64,000 nucleotides of DNA from Pedobacter faecalis (lineage in GTDB: Bacteria > Bacteroidota > Bacteroidia > Sphingobacteriales > Sphingobacteriaceae), in the NCBI RefSeq assembly GCF_030182585.1, contig NZ_JARXOW010000003.1, positions 115,617 to 179,616 on the forward strand. The letters run 5' to 3'. Position numbers and translations under genes: made by a program. The notes beneath the pieces were generated by a model. It saw only the letters and a program-made list of their open reading frames with translations, was not told the DNA's origin and searched no databases. Below are positions 15,434 to 23,523 of the stretch, piece after piece (position 1 is the first letter of the stretch; each line of letters opens with the position of its first letter).

Positions 15434-16714
15434 ATGATGGTATTTGTTTCGCAGGTTTTAGGCGGTCTGATGTTCCTGCTTTCTGTTCAGGGCTGCAACG
15501 GCGGACGCAGTGAAGAAGAAAGGAAAAATCCGACGCCAGAGCCGAAGGAAGTCGTGGCGGACGCATCGGTAACGCCAGATACAGCGCCGCAACTGAGGAC
15601 CGGCGCTGAGCAAACGCAGGTCTATGTACCCTTGCTGAAAGGGAAACGTGTGGGCATGGTGGTAAACCAGACCTCGGTTATAGGGGGACAAACAACTGTA
15701 GACAGCCTTCGGGCGCTTGGGCTGAACATCGTCAAGATATTTGGGCCTGAACATGGGTTTAGAGGCAATACCAGTGCAGGTTTGAGCGTGAAAGATGAGA
15801 TAGATCAGAAAACAGGTATTAAGGTGGTTTCGCTGTACGGAAAGCATCACCGCCCTACGGATGCAGACATGAGCGACCTGGATATTGTAATTTTTGATAT
15901 ACAGGACGTCGGCGTCCGGTTCTACACGTATATCAACACCCTGCAATATGTGATGGAAGCCTGCGCGGCTAATGATAAGGAACTGATTGTGCTGGACCGG
16001 CCAAATCCTAACGGTTACTATGTAGACGGGCCTGTTCTTGAACCGCAGCATGTAAGCGGTATAGGACTGAAGCCCATACCAATTGTGCATGGCCTTACGG
16101 TTGGTGAATATGCAGGGATGCTGAACGGGGAAGGCTGGCTCGACAACAAGCTTAAATGCAAACTCAAGGTGATTAAGGTAGAGGGCTATACGCACGACAC
16201 GCCTTATGACCTCCCGGTGAAACCCTCTCCGAACCTGAATTCCCGTCAGGCGATTCTCCTTTATCCGTCAACCTGTTTGTTTGAGGGAACCTATTTAAAT
16301 CATGGTCGGGGTACGCAATATCCCTTCACCGTAATAGGTTCGCCTTTCCTGAAAGGGAAATACAGCTTTTCGTTTACACCAAGAAGTATTAAAGGCATGG
16401 CTGAGACGCCCATATTCCAGGATCAGGTTTGTTACGGTTTGGACCTGAGAACTTATGATGTAGAAGAGTTCAGGCGAACACGGAAGATCAATCTGAGCTG
16501 GCTTATGGAACTGTATAAGGCCTCGCCAAACAAGCAGGATTTCTTTAACACCAAGCTGAGCAAGCAGATGGGGGTAATTGAACGTTTGGTAGGTGTTTCA
16601 GATTTCAGGCGCCAGATTATGGAAGGGAAAACAGAGGCTGAGATCAGGGCAAGCTGGGAACCGGGCCTGAGCCGGTACAAAACAATGCGAAAGAAATACT
16701 TGTTGTATCCGTAA
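15434..16714 (+). CDS. DUF1343 protein, NamZ-type exo-beta-N-acetylmuramidase
   Basis: This 426-residue lipoprotein belongs to DUF1343, whose characterised members (NamZ) release MurNAc from the non-reducing end of peptidoglycan fragments. The signal ends at a VQGC lipobox. Family motifs visible are KRVGMVVNQTSVI, FGPEHGFRGN, VVSLYGKHHRPT, DLDIVIFDIQDVGVRFYTYINTL at about 150-172, LDRPNPNG, and LFEGTYLNHGRGTQYPF, with the acidic and aromatic residues of the active-site cleft. GTG at 15431 precedes two consecutive ATG codons; ATG 15434 is used. It is divergent from the FtsX-type permease. A role in wall recycling or scavenging is consistent with the two transpeptidases nearby. Confidence 0.9.
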   Translation: MMVFVSQVLGGLMFLLSVQGCNGGRSEEERKNPTPEPKEVVADASVTPDTAPQLRTGAEQTQVYVPLLKGKRVGMVVNQTSVIGGQTTVDSLRALGLNIVKIFGPEHGFRGNTSAGLSVKDEIDQKTGIKVVSLYGKHHRPTDADMSDLDIVIFDIQDVGVRFYTYINTLQYVMEACAANDKELIVLDRPNPNGYYVDGPVLEPQHVSGIGLKPIPIVHGLTVGEYAGMLNGEGWLDNKLKCKLKVIKVEGYTHDTPYDLPVKPSPNLNSRQAILLYPSTCLFEGTYLNHGRGTQYPFTVIGSPFLKGKYSFSFTPRSIKGMAETPIFQDQVCYGLDLRTYDVEEFRRTRKINLSWLMELYKASPNKQDFFNTKLSKQMGVIERLVGVSDFRRQIMEGKTEAEIRASWEPGLSRYKTMRKKYLLYP

Positions 16715-16724
16715 AAGGAAACAA

Positions 16725-16937
16725 ATGGACGAGAAACCAAAACAGAAGAACGAAAAACCGAGCAGCAACTACCGGGAGGAGGTGCCGAAAGGTAGTGTAC
16801 CGGCCGATGACCAGGTGGTAAAAAAAACGGAGGACGAGGTTTATCATGCGGACGAGCCTGAGTTTAAAAATCCGGCGAAACGTAAGGAACTGGGCGAACA
16901 GCCGGTTCACCCCATTAAAAAGGCACCCAGGGATTAG
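16725..16937 (+). CDS. Small charged hypothetical protein, 70 residues
   Basis: No family is recognised. The protein is very rich in K, E, D and P, with no hydrophobic core, signal or membrane segment, and is probably disordered (MDEKPKQKNEKPSSNY, then acid-rich and finally IKKAPRD). A good ribosome-binding site, AAAGGA, lies 7 nt before the ATG, which supports real translation. It starts 10 nt after the NamZ-like gene and converges on the topoisomerase gene, sharing the bases TTAG at the stops. Confidence 0.65.
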   Translation: MDEKPKQKNEKPSSNYREEVPKGSVPADDQVVKKTEDEVYHADEPEFKNPAKRKELGEQPVHPIKKAPRD

Positions 16938-18001
16938 GCTGCCTTCGTTTGAGCCATGGCTGTCTTTTGTGCGCGCTTCAGGAACTGCATGAGTATTTTT
17001 TCATCATGTTCCATCGCTGATACCGAGGAAGTGGGCTTGTAGTTGATCTTCTTCAGATAAGTGTCCAGTTCGCCGTGCTCAAATGCTTCGAGCAGCAGCG
17101 GATACACATAAGAGCTCTTGCAGACCGCCCTGGTGTTTCCCAGTTTAGACGCCACGCAATCGAGCACTTCTACCACGACTTTTTTCCGGGGCACTTCAGT
17201 ATGGGTGACATAGCAGCGGGCCAGTTGGCGGAATGCCTCCAGGGTTCCTCCCCATGTACGGAAGTCTTTGGCTGTAAAATCGTTTTCCGTGATCTCGCGG
17301 ATGTAATTGTTGATCTTTCCGGAATCTATAGCCCTGTGTTCTTTTCCTTCGGTGTAGTATTGAAATAAATCCTGACCCGGTATATCGCGACATTTTTTAA
17401 CAAGTTTGGTCAGGGTGCGGTCGTTCAAGGCCAGTTCCTGCTTTACGCCTTTTTTACCCACGAAGCTTATCTTCATGGAGTTTCCATTTATTTTAACGTG
17501 CTTGTCTTTAAGCGTGCTCAGTCCGTAACTACCATAAAGCTGCTGGTAGGTTTGATTGCCCACACGTATCAGGGTTTTGATCATGAGCTGAACACAGATG
17601 GCCAGCACTTTACGTTCGTCGAACTCTTTCCTGCGGAGATCGCGTGCAATGCTCTTCCTCGCTCCGGGAAGTGCTTTACCAAACTCCAGCAACCTGAAAT
17701 ATTTACTGTCTGAACGCCTGGATGTCCACAAGGGGTGGTACTTATACTGCTTTCTGCCCGCCGCGTCTATACCGGTTACCTGCAGATAGGCATTTTCGGC
17801 AGGCGCAATCCAGACTTGAGTCCAGGCCGGAGGTATGACCAGGGCCTTGATACGGTCGAGCTGTTCCTGGTCTTTTATCCTTTTGCCCTCAGCATCTGTA
17901 AAAAAGAACTTCCCGGGGCGACCTTGCCGGGTAATACCCGGATTTTTATCGGACACATAGCAGAGTCCGCTCGACTTAATTTCGTCTAAGGTTTGCACCA
18001 T
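16934..18001 (-). CDS. DNA topoisomerase IB (poxvirus-like)
   Basis: The 355-residue enzyme is a bacterial type IB topoisomerase, which relaxes DNA supercoils through a 3'-phosphotyrosyl intermediate. The N-terminal domain contains VIPPAWTQVWIAP and YHPLW; the catalytic domain shows IRVGNQTYQQLYGSYGLSTL (first Arg), KISFVGKKG (Lys region), KDFRTWGGT (second Arg), ARCYVTHTEVP, and NTRAVCKSSYVYP with the nucleophilic tyrosine. The residue two after that tyrosine is Tyr where relatives usually have His (SYVHP). Length is normal. It is divergent from fmt. Confidence 0.92.
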   Translation of the reverse strand: MVQTLDEIKSSGLCYVSDKNPGITRQGRPGKFFFTDAEGKRIKDQEQLDRIKALVIPPAWTQVWIAPAENAYLQVTGIDAAGRKQYKYHPLWTSRRSDSKYFRLLEFGKALPGARKSIARDLRRKEFDERKVLAICVQLMIKTLIRVGNQTYQQLYGSYGLSTLKDKHVKINGNSMKISFVGKKGVKQELALNDRTLTKLVKKCRDIPGQDLFQYYTEGKEHRAIDSGKINNYIREITENDFTAKDFRTWGGTLEAFRQLARCYVTHTEVPRKKVVVEVLDCVASKLGNTRAVCKSSYVYPLLLEAFEHGELDTYLKKINYKPTSSVSAMEHDEKILMQFLKRAQKTAMAQTKAA

Positions 18002-18082
18002 AGGGGAGGATAATTTCGTTCAATTTTTAGTTAATTTGTATGCCGGCCTGCTTTTTAGCTCGCAGCTTAACATAAACATACG

Positions 18083-18994
18083 ATGATGAGAATAGTTTTC
18101 ATGGGAACTCCGGATTTTGCCGTCGCCTCTTTAGCTGCGCTTTTAGAGGCAGGCTTCGATATAGTGGGTGTGGTGACGGCCCCTGATAAGCCGTCGGGAC
18201 GGGGGCAAAAAATACAGGAGAGCGCGGTTAAGCAGTTTGCCGTGGCGCGTGGCCTCAATGTGCTGCAACCGGTTAAGCTGAAAGACCCTGCGTTTGTGGC
18301 AGCGCTAAAAGATCTGCAGCCCGACCTTCAGGTGGTTGTTGCCTTCAGGATGCTTCCGGAAATTGTATGGAACTTGCCGCCCAGGGGCACCATCAATTTG
18401 CATGCTTCTTTATTGCCTCAATATCGCGGGGCTGCGCCGATAAACCATGCCATCATTAACGGGGAAAAAGAAAGTGGCGTAACGACTTTCTTCCTGAAAC
18501 ATGAGATCGACACGGGCGACTTGATCTTGTCTGAAAAAGTGGCCATCGCGGATGATGACAATGCCGGACAGCTTCATGATAAACTTATGGAGGTTGGTGC
18601 GAAACTGCTGGTGAAAACAGTGAGATCAATTGAAGAGGGCAGCTATAGTGAACAAGCACAGCTTACTTCCGATGACTTAAAGCATGCGCCGAAAATCTTT
18701 AAAGAGCATTGTTTCATCGATTGGAATCAGCCGACTGAGCAGATTTACAATCTTATAAGGGGATTGAGCCCCTACCCCACGGCATACACCATGTTAAACG
18801 GCAAAATACTTAAAGTGTTCGGTTCCGCGGTTGAGACGAAGGAAACGGGCCTGGCCCCAGGGGGTTTTCTGACTGATGGCAAAAGCTACCTGAAATTTGC
18901 CGCAAAGGATGGTTTTGTGAGGCTAACCGACGTGCAGTACGAAGGTAAAAAGCGCATGCCGGTTGACGAGTTCCTGAGAGGAATTCGCTTGTAG
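18083..18994 (+). CDS. fmt: Methionyl-tRNA formyltransferase
   Basis: Fmt formylates initiator methionyl-tRNA with 10-formyl-tetrahydrofolate. The 303-residue protein has RIVFMGTPDFAVASL at the N-terminus, the catalytic triad region INLHASLLPQYRGAAPINHAI with Asn and His, and the conserved Asp in FLKHEIDTGDLIL. The C-terminal OB-like domain (about 210-303) includes NLIRGLSPYPTAYT. Two adjacent ATG codons (18083 and 18086) are both possible. It converges on the class IV aminotransferase gene with a 15-nt gap. Confidence 0.96.
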   Translation: MMRIVFMGTPDFAVASLAALLEAGFDIVGVVTAPDKPSGRGQKIQESAVKQFAVARGLNVLQPVKLKDPAFVAALKDLQPDLQVVVAFRMLPEIVWNLPPRGTINLHASLLPQYRGAAPINHAIINGEKESGVTTFFLKHEIDTGDLILSEKVAIADDDNAGQLHDKLMEVGAKLLVKTVRSIEEGSYSEQAQLTSDDLKHAPKIFKEHCFIDWNQPTEQIYNLIRGLSPYPTAYTMLNGKILKVFGSAVETKETGLAPGGFLTDGKSYLKFAAKDGFVRLTDVQYEGKKRMPVDEFLRGIRL

Positions 18995-19009
18995 CGGGTA
19001 TCGGATTAC

Positions 19010-19855
19010 TTATCCGACAATTATTTCGTTGAGTTTGACGCTTAATAGCTTGGAAATTTCGTTGAAATATCGCTTTCTGCCATAGCCCATTACCCAGCGG
19101 ATTCCACCTATAGCGTTGGTGATAAAAACTTCCTCAGCTTCCCGCAAGACTTCGGGATTGATCTGCGCTTCTGTTACGGCTATGTCGTTCGATTTTGCCA
19201 GTCCCATGACCACCCCCCGCATAATACCGGACACACAACCTTCTGAAAGGGCTGGTGTAAACAACTGTCCGTTATATACCACAAAGATGTTAGAGCTGAT
19301 GCTTTCACATAAAAAACCTGACTGATTGAGAATAAAGGCCTCGTCGAGCCTTCGCTGCTTCTTGAAGATTCCGGCCATGACGTAGAGCAGCGAACTGCTT
19401 GTTTTTACGTTGGACAGTTTATTGACCGGCTTGGTCATCTCGTCGTATACATCGACAATAAGCCCCTTCTTGTTTAATTCGTAGCCCTCTTCTGATATGG
19501 ACGCACTTTCAAGTACATAAGCCGCCTTATTGGATTCGGGCGTATACAAGCCCTCGCCATCGCGATAAACGCTAAGCCTGAACCTTGCATTCCCTTCCAA
19601 TTTATTTCGCCTGGCCAGCTCTGTAACCTTGCTTTTGAGAAAATATTCGTCCATAAGCGCTGAGCCATCTATTTTGAGCGCTTTCATTCCGGCTTTGAGC
19701 CTGTCGGCATGCTGCTGGGCAAACATAAGTTTGCCGCCCAAAAGACGCATAGACTCGAAAAGGCCGTCGCCATACCTGAAGGCACGGTTTTGCGCAGTTA
19801 AGATGCTCTGTCCGGCCGGCACCAACTGATCGTTGTGCAAGATGTACTGCTGCAT
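19010..19855 (-). CDS. Class IV PLP aminotransferase, probably aminodeoxychorismate lyase (PabC-like)
   Basis: The 281-residue protein is a fold-type IV PLP enzyme, the family of branched-chain aminotransferase (IlvE), D-amino acid aminotransferase and 4-amino-4-deoxychorismate lyase (PabC). The PLP lysine is in LSNVKTSSSL, with the acidic LNQSGFLCESISSNIFVV motif and the phosphate-binding SGIMRG region. A PabC role fits the presence of pabB elsewhere in the window, but IlvE cannot be excluded without a tree. The start at 19855 follows the rluD stop directly; two upstream in-frame ATGs (19864, 19873) would overlap rluD. Confidence 0.78.
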   Translation of the reverse strand: MQQYILHNDQLVPAGQSILTAQNRAFRYGDGLFESMRLLGGKLMFAQQHADRLKAGMKALKIDGSALMDEYFLKSKVTELARRNKLEGNARFRLSVYRDGEGLYTPESNKAAYVLESASISEEGYELNKKGLIVDVYDEMTKPVNKLSNVKTSSSLLYVMAGIFKKQRRLDEAFILNQSGFLCESISSNIFVVYNGQLFTPALSEGCVSGIMRGVVMGLAKSNDIAVTEAQINPEVLREAEEVFITNAIGGIRWVMGYGRKRYFNEISKLLSVKLNEIIVG

Positions 19856-19856
19856 A

Positions 19857-20894
19857 CTATCCATTGACTGCATTATATGCGCTATAATCTCTCCACTTGT
19901 CTAGCGCAGCACTGAAGTCGGACGGCAGCGGTGCTTCAAATTCCATGTATTTCCTGGTGGACGGATGCATGAAGCCCAGAACCTGGGCATGTAGTGCCTG
20001 ACGGGGAAGGAGATCGAAGCAGTTTTGCACAAACTGCTTATACCTGGTGAAGGTAGTGCCCTTTAAGATCTTGTCGCCGCCATAATTTGCATCGTTGAAC
20101 AGCGGATGTCCTATGTGTTTCATGTGTGCTCTGATTTGATGTGTACGCCCTGTCTCAAGCTGGCAGCTTATGAGGGTTACGTATCCTAAACGTTCGAGCA
20201 CCGTATAATGTGTTACCGACCACTTGCCTTTTTCTTCATCGTCGTACACATCCATGATGATACGGTTTTTGGCACTGCGGCCTATATAACCTGTAACTGT
20301 CCCGTTCTCAGCAATATCGCCCCAAACGAGTGCAACATACCTCCGCGTAATGGTATGATCGTAAAATTGTTTGGCAAGCTTCGTCATGGTGATCTCGTTC
20401 TTGCTGATCAGCAGCAGGCCGGAGGTGTCTTTGTCGATCCGATGCACGAGGCCCGGCCGGCCTTCGTTGCCCGGCAGGTGCGGCAGCTGGGCAAAATGGA
20501 AAGTCAGTGCGTTGACAAGTGTGCCGGTGTAATTGTTATAGCCGGGATGCACAACCATGCCCGCCGTTTTGTTGACGATGAGCAGGTCATTGTCTTCATA
20601 TACTATATCAATGGGTATATCTTCCGGGTAAACCTCCGTATCTCTGGGAGGGTGCGGAAATACGATGGATATTTCGTCGGCGGGCTTAACCTTGTAACTC
20701 GGCTTGACAGCCTGTTTGTTCACAAGCACATTTCCTGCATCGATAGCGTTCTGTATGCGGTTGCGGGAGGCATTTTCAACGCGATGCATAAGAAACTTGT
20801 CGATACGCAGCAGTGACTGTCCTTTATCAACAACAATGTTCAGATGTTCGTACAGATCCTGGTCTTCGGTCTCTTGTGCAGATATGCTTTTCAT
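19857..20894 (-). CDS. rluD: RluD-family 23S rRNA pseudouridine synthase
   Basis: This 345-residue enzyme isomerises uridines in 23S rRNA helix 69 or a related site. It has an N-terminal S4 RNA-binding domain (about 25-85, RIDKFLMHRVENASRNRIQNAI), then the synthase domain with VVHPGYNNYTGTLVNAL, the catalytic HRIDKDTSGLLLI motif with the active Asp, and the late LETGRTHQIRAHMKHIGHPL motif. A TTG three codons upstream extends the frame, but ATG 20894 is the natural start and lies 6 nt from a promoter box. The pabC-like gene follows one base after its stop. Confidence 0.93.
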   Translation of the reverse strand: MKSISAQETEDQDLYEHLNIVVDKGQSLLRIDKFLMHRVENASRNRIQNAIDAGNVLVNKQAVKPSYKVKPADEISIVFPHPPRDTEVYPEDIPIDIVYEDNDLLIVNKTAGMVVHPGYNNYTGTLVNALTFHFAQLPHLPGNEGRPGLVHRIDKDTSGLLLISKNEITMTKLAKQFYDHTITRRYVALVWGDIAENGTVTGYIGRSAKNRIIMDVYDDEEKGKWSVTHYTVLERLGYVTLISCQLETGRTHQIRAHMKHIGHPLFNDANYGGDKILKGTTFTRYKQFVQNCFDLLPRQALHAQVLGFMHPSTRKYMEFEAPLPSDFSAALDKWRDYSAYNAVNG

Positions 20895-20900
20895 TAAATG

Positions 20901-20908
20901 CAAAGCTA
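20901..20908 (-). promoter_or_regulatory. TAnnTTTG promoter box before rluD
   Basis: Read on the minus strand the sequence is TAGCTTTG followed by C, ending 6 nt before the rluD ATG. A start at the usual distance would make the mRNA nearly leaderless. Confidence 0.5.
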
Positions 20909-21087
20909 ATCTTTACGAACCATAAACGGAATGTGAAACTGGCCTATTTTTTGTGAAGCATCATATTACCTGTAATACATGCTTATGAAAAACTTTACTC
21001 AGAACGTTAAAATTATTCTTAACTTCTTCCCATATCTACTAAAACAGATTTATTTTAAAAACTGAGCTCTGCTGGGGCTGACCTCTA

Positions 21088-21095
21088 TATCTTTG
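21088..21095 (+). promoter_or_regulatory. TAnnTTTG promoter box before the PLP deaminase
   Basis: TATCTTTG followed by C ends 4 nt before the ATG at 21100, again predicting an almost leaderless transcript. The 196-bp divergent region shared with rluD holds no other recognisable signal. Confidence 0.55.
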
Positions 21096-21099
21096 CGTC

Positions 21100-21972
21100 A
21101 TGTGCGCAATTATACATAGCCCGTTGCAGAGACTGAGGGATGGCTCGAGGGGAAATATCCTGGTAAAAAGGGACGACCTGATCGACCCGTTTATTTCCGG
21201 AAATAAATGGCGTAAGCTAAAGTATATTCTGGAGAAGGCGGAGCTGGAAGGAAAGTCTCACCTGGTAACCTTCGGCGGCGCTTATTCCAATCATTTACTC
21301 GCTACAGCGGCTGCGGCTGCGTCAAAGGGACTAAAATGCAGCGCTTTTGTCCGCGGCGAAGAAGCTAACAATGAGATGCTGGTGCTATGCAAACTGTATG
21401 GCATGAAACTGTTGTTTACTGACAGGATGCATTATAGAGACAAAGCGCATCTTTTTAAGACGCATTTTGGAGGCGATCCTGACGCATATTTTGTAGATGA
21501 AGGCGGTGCGGGCGCGGAAGGCGCGCGAGGTTGCAGCGAGATCATCGGCGAACTGCCTGACAATATTGAACATCTGTTTTGTGCGGCCGGCACAGGCACA
21601 ACGGCAGCGGGCCTGCTTAAAGGTATCCATGACCAGGGCAGGAGAACGATGCTCCATGTTGTCCCGGTATTGAGAGGGGCCAGCTTCATCAGCGATGCAA
21701 TTCTGCGTTATACAGGGTCTTTGAAACAGCTGATGCTTCATGAGGATTACCACTTCGGCGGCTACGCCAAAACTACACCTGATCTGATGGCATACATCCG
21801 CTCGTTTGTTGCTGCAGAGGGGATATTGATTGACCCGGTGTACACGGCGAAAATGTTTTTTGCCATTGACGACCTCCGGATAAAGGGCAGCCTTGACAGA
21901 TTGGAGTCGGTTGTGGCCCTGCATACCGGGGGACTGTTCGGTATTTTGGGGATGAAAGAAAAGCTGGCTTAA
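21100..21972 (+). CDS. ACC deaminase / D-cysteine desulfhydrase family PLP enzyme
   Basis: The 290-residue protein belongs to the tryptophan-synthase-beta-like PLP fold. The lysine that holds PLP is in FISGNKWRKLKYIL (about residue 37), followed by GGAYSNHLLATAAAA and the phosphate-binding CAAGTGTTAAGLLKGI loop. In this family, 1-aminocyclopropane-1-carboxylate deaminases and D-cysteine desulfhydrases cannot be told apart by overall similarity. The protein is about 40 residues shorter than classical ACC deaminases, which favours a desulfhydrase-like or unknown amino acid substrate. It is monocistronic and converges on bshB1 with a 5-nt gap. Confidence 0.85.
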   Translation: MCAIIHSPLQRLRDGSRGNILVKRDDLIDPFISGNKWRKLKYILEKAELEGKSHLVTFGGAYSNHLLATAAAAASKGLKCSAFVRGEEANNEMLVLCKLYGMKLLFTDRMHYRDKAHLFKTHFGGDPDAYFVDEGGAGAEGARGCSEIIGELPDNIEHLFCAAGTGTTAAGLLKGIHDQGRRTMLHVVPVLRGASFISDAILRYTGSLKQLMLHEDYHFGGYAKTTPDLMAYIRSFVAAEGILIDPVYTAKMFFAIDDLRIKGSLDRLESVVALHTGGLFGILGMKEKLA

Positions 21973-21977
21973 GTGGT

Positions 21978-22694
21978 TTACCGCAAGTGGAATAGATCAT
22001 CTACGCCGAGCAGCTTACGGCTGGTAAAGCCTTCTGCATACGTTGCGCCTATAGCCTTGCCAAATTCCCTTGCCCTGGAGATAACGCTTTCCATGAATTC
22101 CGGTGAAGAGATATAGGTTGCGGGGCCCTCGAGCTCAGGATTGTGAAACTGGGTTTTAAATGCCTTTATAGCAGCGATTTTGGTGTCCATAAACGGGGTT
22201 ATGTCGACAATAATATCCGGTTTGATATACCGGTCCTGTATGTACTGAAGTACCAGCGACGGCCGCCATGCAGACTGTGCTGTCCCGTCTAATGATGTTT
22301 CTATTTTGGACAGGCCGGAAAGGAAACAGGCATCATTGGCCAGATCGCCGGCACGGCCATGATCAGGATGCCGGTCATCAAGCGCATTGGTGAGCACAAT
22401 TTCGGGCTGATACTTACGGATCATTTTAATGACTTCGATCTGATGCACTTCATCGTTCTTGAAAAAACCGTCGCGAAGCCTGAGGTTCTCACGGGTGTGC
22501 AAACCGAGTATCTGTGCTGAATCAAGAGCTTCCTGGTCCCTCGTCTCTGCCGTGCCTCTGGTGCCCAACTCTCCACGGGTAAAATCGACAATGCCGACTT
22601 TCTTTTGTTGTGCTATATGTTTAAGAATTGTTCCTGAGCATCCGAGCTCAGCATCGTCGGGGTGGACTGCGAGTACGAGTATATCTAATTTCAT
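21978..22694 (-). CDS. bshB1: Bacillithiol biosynthesis deacetylase BshB1
   Basis: BshB1 removes the acetyl group from GlcNAc-malate in the second step of bacillithiol synthesis. The 238-residue protein is an LmbE/PIG-L zinc deacetylase: AVHPDDAELGCSG at residues 9-21 supplies the first zinc ligands (H and DD), GELGTRGTAETRDQEA is typical of the BshB1 branch, and DDRHPDHGRA holds the later His ligands. Length fits. It sits 21 bp downstream of the DUF4294 gene on the same strand and is probably co-transcribed with it. Other bacillithiol genes are not in the window. Confidence 0.93.
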   Translation of the reverse strand: MKLDILVLAVHPDDAELGCSGTILKHIAQQKKVGIVDFTRGELGTRGTAETRDQEALDSAQILGLHTRENLRLRDGFFKNDEVHQIEVIKMIRKYQPEIVLTNALDDRHPDHGRAGDLANDACFLSGLSKIETSLDGTAQSAWRPSLVLQYIQDRYIKPDIIVDITPFMDTKIAAIKAFKTQFHNPELEGPATYISSPEFMESVISRAREFGKAIGATYAEGFTSRKLLGVDDLFHLR

Positions 22695-22715
22695 TAAAAG
22701 GTGTCTTACGAAGTA

Positions 22716-23333
22716 TTACTGATAATAGCCCGAAGATACAATTATGGATTCAATATCGCGTTCCTGAGATGGGTCGTACGTGCTTTTTAAATTGTGGCCG
22801 ACAACTCTGGCAACCGACTGATACAGGAACGCTGTAACTCCGCCCTTGGTTTCCTTCACGATATCGTAGGTCGTCCGTCCTAATTCTCGGTCGATCAATT
22901 TGGTCAGTATCTGCCCCTGGGTGATTGTAAGTTCCTTGATCTCGCGGTTAAACATGTCTTTAATTTCCTTATCACATTGTTTTACCAGCTTCTTCTGCGC
23001 TCTTTTGTCGGGCGTTACCGCAAGATCGCGTTCAAGCTGTTCGTAACGCCTTTTGGCATACAGCGCATAAGGCATTACTTTCATAACGTTATATCTGAGG
23101 CGGTTGTAGGCAACGCGCTCGGCGTTGGACCTGAAGATGCGTGTGCCGTAGATGGTTACTTCCCGAAGCGGGATCCAGGGGATCATTTCGCCGTCTACAT
23201 TGGTTCCGGCTACACGGATAGTATCATTTTTACCGAGTACAGGCATTTTTACTGATATGCCACTAACCTGCGCCCGCACGGGAGCCACAGCAATAATGAC
23301 AATTAACAGAACAATTAACCTATAAAATTTCAT
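22716..23333 (-). CDS. DUF4294 domain protein, exported
   Basis: The 205-residue protein has a signal peptide (residues 1-21, ending VRAQ) and matches DUF4294, a Bacteroidota-specific family of unknown function. Diagnostic stretches are IPWIPLREVTIYG and NRLRYNVMKVMPYALYAKRRYEQLERDLA; the middle is highly charged and helical, and the end (LGRTTYDIVKETKGGVTAFLYQSVARVVGHNLKSTYDP) is the most conserved type of segment. It probably acts in the periplasm. It precedes bshB1 with a 21-bp gap. Confidence 0.85.
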   Translation of the reverse strand: MKFYRLIVLLIVIIAVAPVRAQVSGISVKMPVLGKNDTIRVAGTNVDGEMIPWIPLREVTIYGTRIFRSNAERVAYNRLRYNVMKVMPYALYAKRRYEQLERDLAVTPDKRAQKKLVKQCDKEIKDMFNREIKELTITQGQILTKLIDRELGRTTYDIVKETKGGVTAFLYQSVARVVGHNLKSTYDPSQERDIESIIVSSGYYQ

Positions 23334-23523
23334 AAATTTATACCCCTGTAATGATAACGCTAATATAATCTGGCATTTGATTTTATTCTAATGTAGCAAA
23401 TTATTCGCAACTAATCAAGCATCCCAACTTAACAGTAAACTGATATTTCGAATAATTATTGTACATTATAACGCAGGCTTTTGCAAAAGGTTAAATTTAG
23501 TTTATGAAAGGAAATAAAGATTG

